DNA from: Novosphingobium sediminicola
Lineage (GTDB): Bacteria > Pseudomonadota > Alphaproteobacteria > Sphingomonadales > Sphingomonadaceae
Assembly (NCBI RefSeq): GCF_014196525.1
Contig: NZ_JACIDX010000009.1
Location: 124,001-188,000 of the forward strand
DNA: 64,000 nt
Direction: 5' to 3'
Under the pieces are notes generated by a model that had not been told where the DNA came from, ran no database searches, and was given only the letters and a program-made list of their open reading frames with translations. Every line of letters starts with the position of its first letter. Position 1 is the first letter of the stretch. Position numbers and translations under genes: made by a program. Below, one piece after another: positions 34,142-41,247 of the stretch.

Positions 34142-35212
34142 ATGGGCAAGAGCATTTTCACTGGCGACCGCCGCACCGCCCTGCGCTGGATGAGCTGCGC
34201 GATGGCGACACTGCTGCCTGGCGGATCGTTGCGGGCAAACGAAGCGGGCGCAATCGCGGGTCTGCCTTTTGTCGATCCGGAACTGCGCGATGCGGCCCGA
34301 CATATCATCGCCATGACCAGCGGTTTCTATCCGATGGGCGCCGCCAAATTGCCGATGCTGCGCGGTGCCATTGCGACTGCCAGACTTCCCGAACGCCCCG
34401 CCGTACCGATCCGCACCGCGATGGTGCCCGTAGGCGGCGGAATGGGCGAGGTTAAAGTCTATGTGCTGAACGAGCGCGCAGGCGCTGCGCCGCGTCCGGC
34501 CATTCTGCACACCCATGGCGGGGGCTTCATCACCGGCTCGGCCCTGCTGGAAATGCCCGGCCTGGTCGAATTGGCGCAGGAGCTCGACTGTATCATCGTC
34601 TCGGTGGAATATTCGCTGGCGCCCGAGGCGACATGGCGGGTGTCCATGGAACAGAATTACGCGGGCCTGCTCTGGCTGCATACACAGGCCGCTGGGCTGG
34701 GCGTGGACCGGGCGCGGATTGCCGTGGCGGGCGAAAGCGCCGGTGGCGGGCACGCCGCGCTGCTGGCCCAAACCGCGCGCGACCGGGGGCAGGTGCCGTT
34801 GGCGTTTCAATGCCTGATCTATCCGATGCTGGATGATCGCACCGGTTCGACATGGCAACCGGCGCCGGGTCTGGGGCGCATCGGCTGGGATGCGGATGCC
34901 AATCGCTATGGCTGGCGCGCGTTTCTGGGGCAGGCAGCGGGTGGGGCAGGAGTTCCCTCGCGCGCGGTTCCGGCCCGCGCCGCCAGCCTCGCGGGCCTGC
35001 CGCCGGCCTTCATCGGCACCGGCTCTATCGACCTGTTCGCCCGCGAAGACATCGCCTATGCGCAGCGCCTGACGGCCGAGGGCGTGCCCACCCAATTGCT
35101 GGTCCTGCCCGGCGCCTTCCACGGTTTTGACAAGGTGATGCCCAAGGCATGGGTCTCGCGCCAGCTATTGGCCGCACGCCTGGCGGCTTATCGCCGCGCC
35201 TTTGGCCTTTGA
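34142..35212 (+). CDS. alpha/beta hydrolase, HSL-type esterase, probably exported
   Basis: 356 residues from ATG 34142 (AAGGA upstream; ATG 34133 and TTG 34118 are in frame). The N-terminus GDRRTALRWMSCAMATLLPGG looks like a twin-arginine or hydrophobic leader. Hormone-sensitive-lipase motifs: HTHGGGF (125-128 oxyanion), nucleophile GESAGGG (Ser199), GTGSIDLFARED (Asp) and AFHGFDK (His). Such enzymes hydrolyse short acyl esters. It sits upstream of the LacI gene on the same strand and under operator 2, so acetyl or small acyl groups on the same imported conjugate are plausible targets. Confidence 0.9.
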   Translation: MGKSIFTGDRRTALRWMSCAMATLLPGGSLRANEAGAIAGLPFVDPELRDAARHIIAMTSGFYPMGAAKLPMLRGAIATARLPERPAVPIRTAMVPVGGGMGEVKVYVLNERAGAAPRPAILHTHGGGFITGSALLEMPGLVELAQELDCIIVSVEYSLAPEATWRVSMEQNYAGLLWLHTQAAGLGVDRARIAVAGESAGGGHAALLAQTARDRGQVPLAFQCLIYPMLDDRTGSTWQPAPGLGRIGWDADANRYGWRAFLGQAAGGAGVPSRAVPARAASLAGLPPAFIGTGSIDLFAREDIAYAQRLTAEGVPTQLLVLPGAFHGFDKVMPKAWVSRQLLAARLAAYRRAFGL

Positions 35213-35279
35213 TCCGGGTTTTGCTTGCCCGAACAAGGCGGGGCGATACATTGCAGGCCAAGCACAGGGAGCCAACGGA

Positions 35280-36284
35280 TTGAACAGCCCGACGAATATC
35301 AAGCAATTGGCCGAAATGGCCGGGGTTTCCGCAGGTACCGTGTCGCGCGCACTTTCCGGTTCGGGACGGGTCAGCCCCAAGACGCGCGAAAGGATCATCA
35401 CGCTGGCACAAAAGCTGGGCTATCAGCCCAATCTGCTGGCGCGCAACATGCGGATGCGCAAGACCAGCACGGTGGGCATGCTGGTGCCGCTGGGCCATGA
35501 TGATCTTCAGCATCTTTCCGATCCGTTTTTCAATACGATGAGCGGCTATCTGGCCGATGCGCTGGCCGATCACGGCTATGACCTGCTGCTCTCGCGCGTC
35601 ATCCCTTCGGATGGGCGCTGGATCGAGAATTATGCCCGATCCGGCCGGGTCGACGGCGTGCTGATCATCGGCCAATCCAATCAGTTGGCGGTGATCGAGG
35701 CGACCTCTTTGGGCTATCACCCGATGGTCGTGTGGGGCGGTCAGGTTCCGGGGCAGCATCATTGCTCGGTGGGTTCGGACAATCGCGCGGGCGGAATGAT
35801 GGCCGCGCGCCATCTGATCGAGCAGGGGTGCCGCCGCATCGCCTATCTGGGCCCGGTGGAGGGGCCGGAATTTGGCGCAAGGCTGGATGGGGTGCAACAG
35901 GCGCTGGCGATTGCCGGACGGGGCGAGGAACTGCAGATCATGCCTTCGCATTGCGAACCGGCCGCCGCCTATGACGATGCGCTGGGGCTGCTGCGCGCTT
36001 TGCCGGTGATGCCCGACGGCATTGTGGCGGCCTCGGACGTCACCGCAATCAGCGTGATCCGCGCTTTGGGGACATTGGGGCTGCGCGTCCCGGATCAGGT
36101 GAAGGTGATCGGCTATGACGGCCTGCCGCTGGGCGAGCTGGTGACGCCTCCGTTGACAACGATCGATCAGCAATTGCGCCATGGCGCGCGGGTCATGGTG
36201 GACCTTTTGCTGAAACGCATGGCCGGGGAGCCGACCGGCAGCGTGCTGATCGACCCCCAACTGATCCGGCGCGAATCCACCTAA
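35280..36284 (+). CDS. LacI-family regulator, likely master of the four-operator regulon
   Basis: 334 residues from TTG 35280, supported by AGGGAG about 8 nt upstream; longer in-frame sequence to 35202 overlaps the esterase gene and has no ribosome site. HTH: NIKQLAEMAGVSAGTVSRALSGSGRVSPKTRERI, then QPNLLARNMRMRKT hinge and an effector domain (TVGMLVPLG..., VIGYDGLPLGELVTPPLTTIDQQ). It lies centrally among four copies of TGCGCAAAC-GTTTGYGCA-type sites, so it is the obvious candidate repressor. Many LacI proteins of this kind bind sugars, which fits the adjacent GH68 gene. Confidence 0.92.
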   Translation: MNSPTNIKQLAEMAGVSAGTVSRALSGSGRVSPKTRERIITLAQKLGYQPNLLARNMRMRKTSTVGMLVPLGHDDLQHLSDPFFNTMSGYLADALADHGYDLLLSRVIPSDGRWIENYARSGRVDGVLIIGQSNQLAVIEATSLGYHPMVVWGGQVPGQHHCSVGSDNRAGGMMAARHLIEQGCRRIAYLGPVEGPEFGARLDGVQQALAIAGRGEELQIMPSHCEPAAAYDDALGLLRALPVMPDGIVAASDVTAISVIRALGTLGLRVPDQVKVIGYDGLPLGELVTPPLTTIDQQLRHGARVMVDLLLKRMAGEPTGSVLIDPQLIRREST

Positions 36285-37453
36285 ATCCGCCCGATATCAT
36301 CGCTCAGCCGCAGGGTAAGCCAAGGCGCGGGGCTGCCACCAAAGGCTTTGCGGCGCCCGGCGGCATCCAAAGGCACCGCATCGGGGGCAATGCCGGGCAG
36401 ATCGGCAAAGCTGGTGACGCGACCATCGCTCAAAACCCACCAGCTATAGGCCTGCCAGGGGGCCTCTTCGGGATTGCCCGCGATCAGCGCGCCGCCGTTG
36501 ATCGGGCGAAACGGCCCAAGCGGCGAGGCCCCCACCAGCCCATAAAGGCCGGTCGGCCCCTGCGGCCCATCGGCGGCAAAAACTTTGCGCTGGGTGGACC
36601 AGAACAGGTAATAGCGCCCATCGATTTGGCGCATATGGGGCCGCTCTAATTCATTGTTCAGCCCATCGGCATCGACCAGCGGCGACAACAGGCGCCATGG
36701 TCCCAGCGGCCCATCCGAAGATTGCGCCACCCCGATCAGGCCATTCCATGGAGAGGTCGAGCCCGCCTTTGAAGCGGTGAACAACAGGTAATGCTCGCCG
36801 CTGAGCGGATCGCGAAAGCAGCAGGGATCGCGGAAGGCCTTGATCGTTCCGGCCCCTCCTTCGCTTCCCTGAACGCGCAGGTATAGGGCGCCATCGGCGG
36901 CAACCGCCTCCTCCGGGGCGCTCCAATCCTTGATGGCGGGCCGATCAGCGTGCCAGATCAGGGTGCCCTGCGAGAAGAAGAGGCGCTGCTCAAAACTGGG
37001 CGCCGCTTCGCCCCGGCGTCCGGCGGCGGTGAACCAGCACAGGACCCGCTGCTGCTCGGCATCATAAAGCGCGCTGCCCGACCATTCCCGGCTGCCGGGC
37101 GTGTGACCTTCGGGAAAGGCCGGGCCGTGGTCGATCCAGCCGGAGCCATCGGCGGCTTCAAGCAAAAGGTGGATACGGGCGATGGCGTGGCGGTCCTCCG
37201 GGTCGAGCAGAACCGGCGCAGCCAGCGCGAACCAGAGGTGGCCTTGCGCAAAGGTGTGTGCATGGCCATCGGTATCCTCGACAGGCCACATATCCCATAT
37301 GTCGAGATCCGGCAGGCGATCTGCACATTGACGGCGAGCGAAGGCAGGGATGGTCGTGGCGGGCGATGGGACACAACGCGACGCATGGTCGCGGGTCCAG
37401 CGAAAGGCGGGCAGGTGATGCGAATCAGCCACATATTGCAAACGTTTGTTCAT
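36281..37453 (-). CDS. glycoside hydrolase family 68 (levansucrase/beta-fructofuranosidase type)
   Basis: 390 residues. GH68 signatures: WDMWP with nucleophile Asp54, REWSGSA (124-128), transition-state AFRDP with Asp209, and NNELERPH with the likely acid/base Glu270. The tail GNPEEAPWQAYSWWVLSDGRVTSF aligns with Zymomonas-type levansucrases. No signal peptide is seen, as in many Gram-negative GH68 proteins. GH68 enzymes act on sucrose or fructan, hydrolysing or transferring fructose. The start is firm (GAGAGG upstream), and the LacI-type operator 3 falls inside codons 1-7. It converges on and slightly overlaps the LacI gene end. Hydrolysis versus polymer synthesis cannot be decided from sequence. 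Confidence 0.9.
   Translation of the reverse strand: MNKRLQYVADSHHLPAFRWTRDHASRCVPSPATTIPAFARRQCADRLPDLDIWDMWPVEDTDGHAHTFAQGHLWFALAAPVLLDPEDRHAIARIHLLLEAADGSGWIDHGPAFPEGHTPGSREWSGSALYDAEQQRVLCWFTAAGRRGEAAPSFEQRLFFSQGTLIWHADRPAIKDWSAPEEAVAADGALYLRVQGSEGGAGTIKAFRDPCCFRDPLSGEHYLLFTASKAGSTSPWNGLIGVAQSSDGPLGPWRLLSPLVDADGLNNELERPHMRQIDGRYYLFWSTQRKVFAADGPQGPTGLYGLVGASPLGPFRPINGGALIAGNPEEAPWQAYSWWVLSDGRVTSFADLPGIAPDAVPLDAAGRRKAFGGSPAPWLTLRLSDDIGRI
37435..37452. promoter_or_regulatory. LacI-type operator 3 (start of GH68 gene)
   Basis: ATTGCAAACGTTTGTTCA, with the perfect core CAAACGTTTG at 37439-37448, overlaps the start codon (37451-37453) and codons 2-6 of the GH68 gene. A repressor bound here would block early elongation or the promoter just upstream. 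Confidence 0.5.
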
Positions 37454-37591
37454 TTGATCCTCTCGAAAATCCCTTCACGCCCGAAATAGCGCTTCAAGAT
37501 CAGTATTTTGCCGGAATTCCTGCGCCATCTCACACCGGAAAGACGCCGAACAAATTCCCTCTAGGCAACCAATGCTATCGATTGTAACAGA

Positions 37592-37609
37592 TGCGCAATC
37601 GGTTGTGCA
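37592..37609. promoter_or_regulatory. LacI-type operator 4 (TonB receptor)
   Basis: TGCGCAATCGGTTGTGCA differs from operator 1 only in the centre and one arm base. It lies in the divergent region between the GH68 start (37453) and the TonB receptor start (37696), 87 bp upstream of the latter. Confidence 0.55.
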
Positions 37610-37695
37610 ACTACTCTGAGTCGCCTGCAACAACCGTACGAGAGCGGCGCCGAACAAGGCGCTGGAAAACACAGGACCGATCCTGGGAGGATGCC

Positions 37696-40053
37696 ATGAA
37701 ATATTCTGCAATCTTGCTTGGCAGCGTCGCGCTGTCCGCCCTGACAACCCCCGCCTTGACCACGCCCGCCTTCGCACAGGAGGCGACAGCAAAGGACGAA
37801 CCGCTCACCACCGAAATCGTCGTGACCGCGCAAAAGAGCAGCGAGAAACTGTCCAAGGCCCCGATCTCGGTCAGCGTCGTTTCGCAGCTCGCGCTCGACC
37901 GGCAATCCATCACCAGCGCCGACCGGCTGGTATCGACCGTGCCCTCGCTCCAATTGAGCCAGAACGGCTTTTCCATTCGCGGCATAGGCAGCAACAATGC
38001 CTTTTCCGGCTATTCCACCGTCGCCACCCAGTTTGACGGCATTTACAACCCCTCCTCGGTCGCGCTGGGTCTGGCCATGTTCGACATCGGCTCGGTCGAG
38101 GTGCTGCGCGGGCCGCAGGGCACCGTTTATGGCCGGAATGCGACCGCAGGCGTGGTCAACATCAATTCGGCCGATCCGGGCCGGAATCTGGGCGGCAGCG
38201 CCAGTCTGCAATATGGTCGCTTTAACGAAATCCGCGCGCAGGCCGCCGTCGATCTGCCGGTCAGCGATACGTTCGGCCTGCGCATCGCGGCCTTTCGCCA
38301 GATCAATGACGGCTATGGCCCGCAATTGCACGGCGCACGATTTGACCAGACCGATCTGGCGGGCCTGCGCGTAACGGCCAAATGGGCCATCACCCCGACG
38401 CTGACATGGCGCGTATCCGGATCTTATGGCGAAAACAACGGCACGGTGCCCGCCGTCTATCTGCGCAATTACAATTATTATCCGCAAGCCAATCTGACCA
38501 CCGGCAGCTTTGGCCCGGTCACCATCATCCCCACCAGTTTTGACACCATCAATCCGGGCCTGGATCAGGTGTCCGCCAACCGCATCAATGTCAAAAGCTA
38601 TGATGTCCGCTCAAAACTCAACTGGCAGGTCGGCGACGGCCTGAGCCTGACCTGGCTGGCTGGTTATTCCTCGCTGGTGAACAATGGCGTGGCGGCGGCC
38701 TCGGGCGTGTTCTCGCAGGAATACATCAATCACAAGACCAATAGCTGGTCCCACGAACTGGACGTCAATTTCCAGCGCGGCCCGGTCAAGCTGGTGACGG
38801 GCGCCTATATCTATCAGGACGAAATCCCCTCGGGCCAGCGCCTGCTGCATGCGGGCAACACCGCGCCCGCGCCTTTTGCCAGTGTCTACAATATCTTCGG
38901 CCCGCTGGTGGCCAGCACCGGCAATCAGATCGGCACGATCAATGCGGTCGACGTGGTCAACACCTATTCCGGCGAGGGCAGCAAATCGCGCGCCCTGTTC
39001 GGGCAGGGCACATTCTCTCTGAGCGACCGCCTGCGCGCCACGGCGGGCCTGCGCGCCACATGGGATGATGTGAACGGCCGCGAACAGCAACTGGTCTGTC
39101 CCGGCGCCACGGTCACGCGGGCCAATATCAACGCTTCCTCATGTCCGGGCGGTTTTGCCATCGCCTATACCGATGATCGAGGCCGCAGCGCCGCCAGCTT
39201 CAGCAAGGTAAGCTGGAAGGCGGGGCTGGACTATGACCTGACGCCGGGCATTCTGGCCTATGCCACGGTTTCCACCGGCTATCGCGGCGGCGGCCTGCAA
39301 TCGAGCGGCAATCCGGTGAGCTATCGCCAATATGCCCCCGAAACCGTCACCAATTATGAAGCTGGCCTGCGCGCCAAGCTGTTGAATGATCGCCTGTTCA
39401 TCGGGCTTTCCACCTATCAGATGGACTATAACAACCTTCAGGTTTCCTCGGTGGTGGTCGATCCGGTGCAAGGCCCGATTGCCGTCACCACCAATGCGGC
39501 CAAGGCGCGCATTCGCGGGGTGGATCTGGAAACCTCCTATCGTCCCAACCGCCATGATACGATTTCAGGCTATCTGGCCTTTATGGATGCCAAATATCTC
39601 AGCTTCCCCGGCGCGTCGGACAATCTGCACTCGGCCGATACGATGTATAATATCTTCGCGCCCTTGCTGGGCTATGCCGCTATTCCCTCCGCCTCGGCCG
39701 ATTATTCGGGCAAGCGGCTGACCAATGCACCGCAATTGAGCGCTCGCTTCAGCTATGCCCATGCCTTCGATCTGGCCTCCGGGGCCAGGATCACGCCCTC
39801 GGTCGATTTCTATGCCCAGAGCAAGACCTTTGCCAGCAGCGACAATGCCGTTCAGGGGCGCATCGCGGGCTATACCAAGACCGATCTCAACCTGCGTTAT
39901 GATGACCCAAGCGGCCATGCCTATGTGAACCTCTATATGAACAATGTCGAAGATCGCCGCATCGCCACAACGGTGGTCCCGGTGTGGAGTTCGACCACCG
40001 CCAGCTATGCCCCGCCGCGCACTTATGGCGTGCGTATCGGGTTCAAATATTGA
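37696..40053 (+). CDS. TonB-dependent outer membrane receptor
   Basis: 785 residues from ATG 37696 (GGGAGG 5 nt upstream). Signal peptide MKYSAILLGSVALSALTTPA...AFAQE; plug start EIVVTAQKSSEKLSKAPISVSVVSQ; plug signature GSVEVLRGPQGTVYGRNATAGVVNI; barrel ends RIGFKY. It has no CCQ motif and its plug is different from the sulfatase-linked receptors. It is under operator 4 and divergent from GH68, so it likely imports the sugar-containing conjugate handled by this locus. A hairpin follows the stop. Confidence 0.93.
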   Translation: MKYSAILLGSVALSALTTPALTTPAFAQEATAKDEPLTTEIVVTAQKSSEKLSKAPISVSVVSQLALDRQSITSADRLVSTVPSLQLSQNGFSIRGIGSNNAFSGYSTVATQFDGIYNPSSVALGLAMFDIGSVEVLRGPQGTVYGRNATAGVVNINSADPGRNLGGSASLQYGRFNEIRAQAAVDLPVSDTFGLRIAAFRQINDGYGPQLHGARFDQTDLAGLRVTAKWAITPTLTWRVSGSYGENNGTVPAVYLRNYNYYPQANLTTGSFGPVTIIPTSFDTINPGLDQVSANRINVKSYDVRSKLNWQVGDGLSLTWLAGYSSLVNNGVAAASGVFSQEYINHKTNSWSHELDVNFQRGPVKLVTGAYIYQDEIPSGQRLLHAGNTAPAPFASVYNIFGPLVASTGNQIGTINAVDVVNTYSGEGSKSRALFGQGTFSLSDRLRATAGLRATWDDVNGREQQLVCPGATVTRANINASSCPGGFAIAYTDDRGRSAASFSKVSWKAGLDYDLTPGILAYATVSTGYRGGGLQSSGNPVSYRQYAPETVTNYEAGLRAKLLNDRLFIGLSTYQMDYNNLQVSSVVVDPVQGPIAVTTNAAKARIRGVDLETSYRPNRHDTISGYLAFMDAKYLSFPGASDNLHSADTMYNIFAPLLGYAAIPSASADYSGKRLTNAPQLSARFSYAHAFDLASGARITPSVDFYAQSKTFASSDNAVQGRIAGYTKTDLNLRYDDPSGHAYVNLYMNNVEDRRIATTVVPVWSSTTASYAPPRTYGVRIGFKY

Positions 40054-40077
40054 AACTTTCCTCTGAACATGCCATTC

Positions 40078-40112
40078 CCATCGCGCCGGTCGCCAGGTGA
40101 TCGGCGCGATGG
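40078..40112 (+). terminator. hairpin between TonB receptor and esterase
   Basis: CCATCGCGCCG (40078-40088) pairs with CGGCGCGATGG (40102-40112) around 13 nt, 24 bp after the receptor stop. No T-run follows, so it may be a stabiliser or partial terminator upstream of the same-strand esterase. Confidence 0.5.
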
Positions 40113-40149
40113 CCCCCGCCCTTATGCGGTGTGACGAAAGGAATGATCT

Positions 40150-41127
40150 TTGGTCTGGAGCAGACGTCACATCATGGGGGCGGGATTGGCCGCCCTTGCC
40201 GGAGCCATCATGACCAAGCCCGCTTTGGCCGCAGCGCCGCTTATGATCCCCGAGGGCGGCGGCCCCTTGCCCGCGCCATGGTTGCAGGCGGAACGTGTGC
40301 CGCTGTGGCCGATGAGTGTGTCGGGCGCGGGTTTTACCCCTCGCCCGCGTCGGCCGGACTGGCCCCAGACCTTTCTCAGCAATATTGCCGAGCCGGAATT
40401 GCGCCTCTTCCGCCCGGCGCGCCCTCTTGGCAAAGCCTTGCTGGTAATTCCGGGCGGCGCGTATAATTTCGTCTCGATCCGCAATGAGGGCGTCGATGTC
40501 GCCCGCGTCTTCAATGCGGCTGGCTATCACGTCTATGTTCTGGCCTATCGCCTGCCGGGCGAAGGGTGGGCGGACCGCGCCGATGTGCCGCTGCGCGATG
40601 CACAGCGGGCCATGCGCGTCATCCGCTCCCGCGCGGCGCAAGACCGCGTTTCGGATCAGGACATTGCGGTCATAGGCTTTTCCGCCGGTGGCCATCTGGC
40701 CGCATCGCTGCTGACCGGGTTTGATGAGAGGATTGGCGCACCTGTGGACGGCGTCGACCGGATCGACGCGCGGCCTCAGGCCGGAATACTGGTTTACCCG
40801 GTGATCAGCATGGCGGCGCCCTTTACCCATGCGTGGTCGGCCCAAACCCTGTTGGGCAACGCACCCGAACCCGCGCTGATCGAGCGTCGCTCGCCCGCAG
40901 CGCATGTGACGGGCCGGACGCCGCCGGTCTTTCTGGTCCACGCACTGGACGACGATGCCGTGCCTTATCAAAACAGCATGATCATGGCCGACGCGTTGGC
41001 CAAAGCCGGTAGCCCCCCCGAAATGCACCTGTTTGCCGAAGGGCGCCATGGCTTCGGCATCGGGCCGTCCAATGGTCCGGCGGGGGAATGGCCGGTGCTG
41101 GCGCAAAAATGGCTGCTGCGGCTTTAG
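40150..41127 (+). CDS. Tat-exported alpha/beta hydrolase (acetylxylan esterase/BD-FAE-like)
   Basis: 325 residues from TTG 40150, with AAAGGA 7 nt upstream and the Tat leader WSRRHIMGAGLAALAGA directly after it. Motifs: oxyanion piece LVIPGGAYNF (HGG-like region near 98-107), nucleophile GFSAGG (Ser178), HALDDDAVP (Asp) and EGRHGFGIG (His). This set is typical of small exported carbohydrate esterases that remove acetyl or feruloyl groups. It follows the operator-controlled receptor, so it probably belongs to the same uptake locus. Confidence 0.87.
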   Translation: MVWSRRHIMGAGLAALAGAIMTKPALAAAPLMIPEGGGPLPAPWLQAERVPLWPMSVSGAGFTPRPRRPDWPQTFLSNIAEPELRLFRPARPLGKALLVIPGGAYNFVSIRNEGVDVARVFNAAGYHVYVLAYRLPGEGWADRADVPLRDAQRAMRVIRSRAAQDRVSDQDIAVIGFSAGGHLAASLLTGFDERIGAPVDGVDRIDARPQAGILVYPVISMAAPFTHAWSAQTLLGNAPEPALIERRSPAAHVTGRTPPVFLVHALDDDAVPYQNSMIMADALAKAGSPPEMHLFAEGRHGFGIGPSNGPAGEWPVLAQKWLLRL

Positions 41128-41203
41128 GCCCTCCTGCCTCAATTCAGACGCCCGGCCGGTCAAATTGTCATGACTGCGGATCATTATGCGATTTGAGGTG
41201 TTA

Positions 41204-41215
41204 TGTCTTAAGACA
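41204..41215. repeat. 12-bp palindrome TGTCTTAAGACA upstream of tamA
   Basis: A perfect palindrome 33 bp before the proposed tamA start, in the 120-bp gap after the esterase gene. It could be a regulatory site for the tamAB operon; no partner site was noticed. Confidence 0.35.
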
Positions 41216-41247
41216 GGCGGGCGCCTGATGGCAAAAGGGGGCCATTT

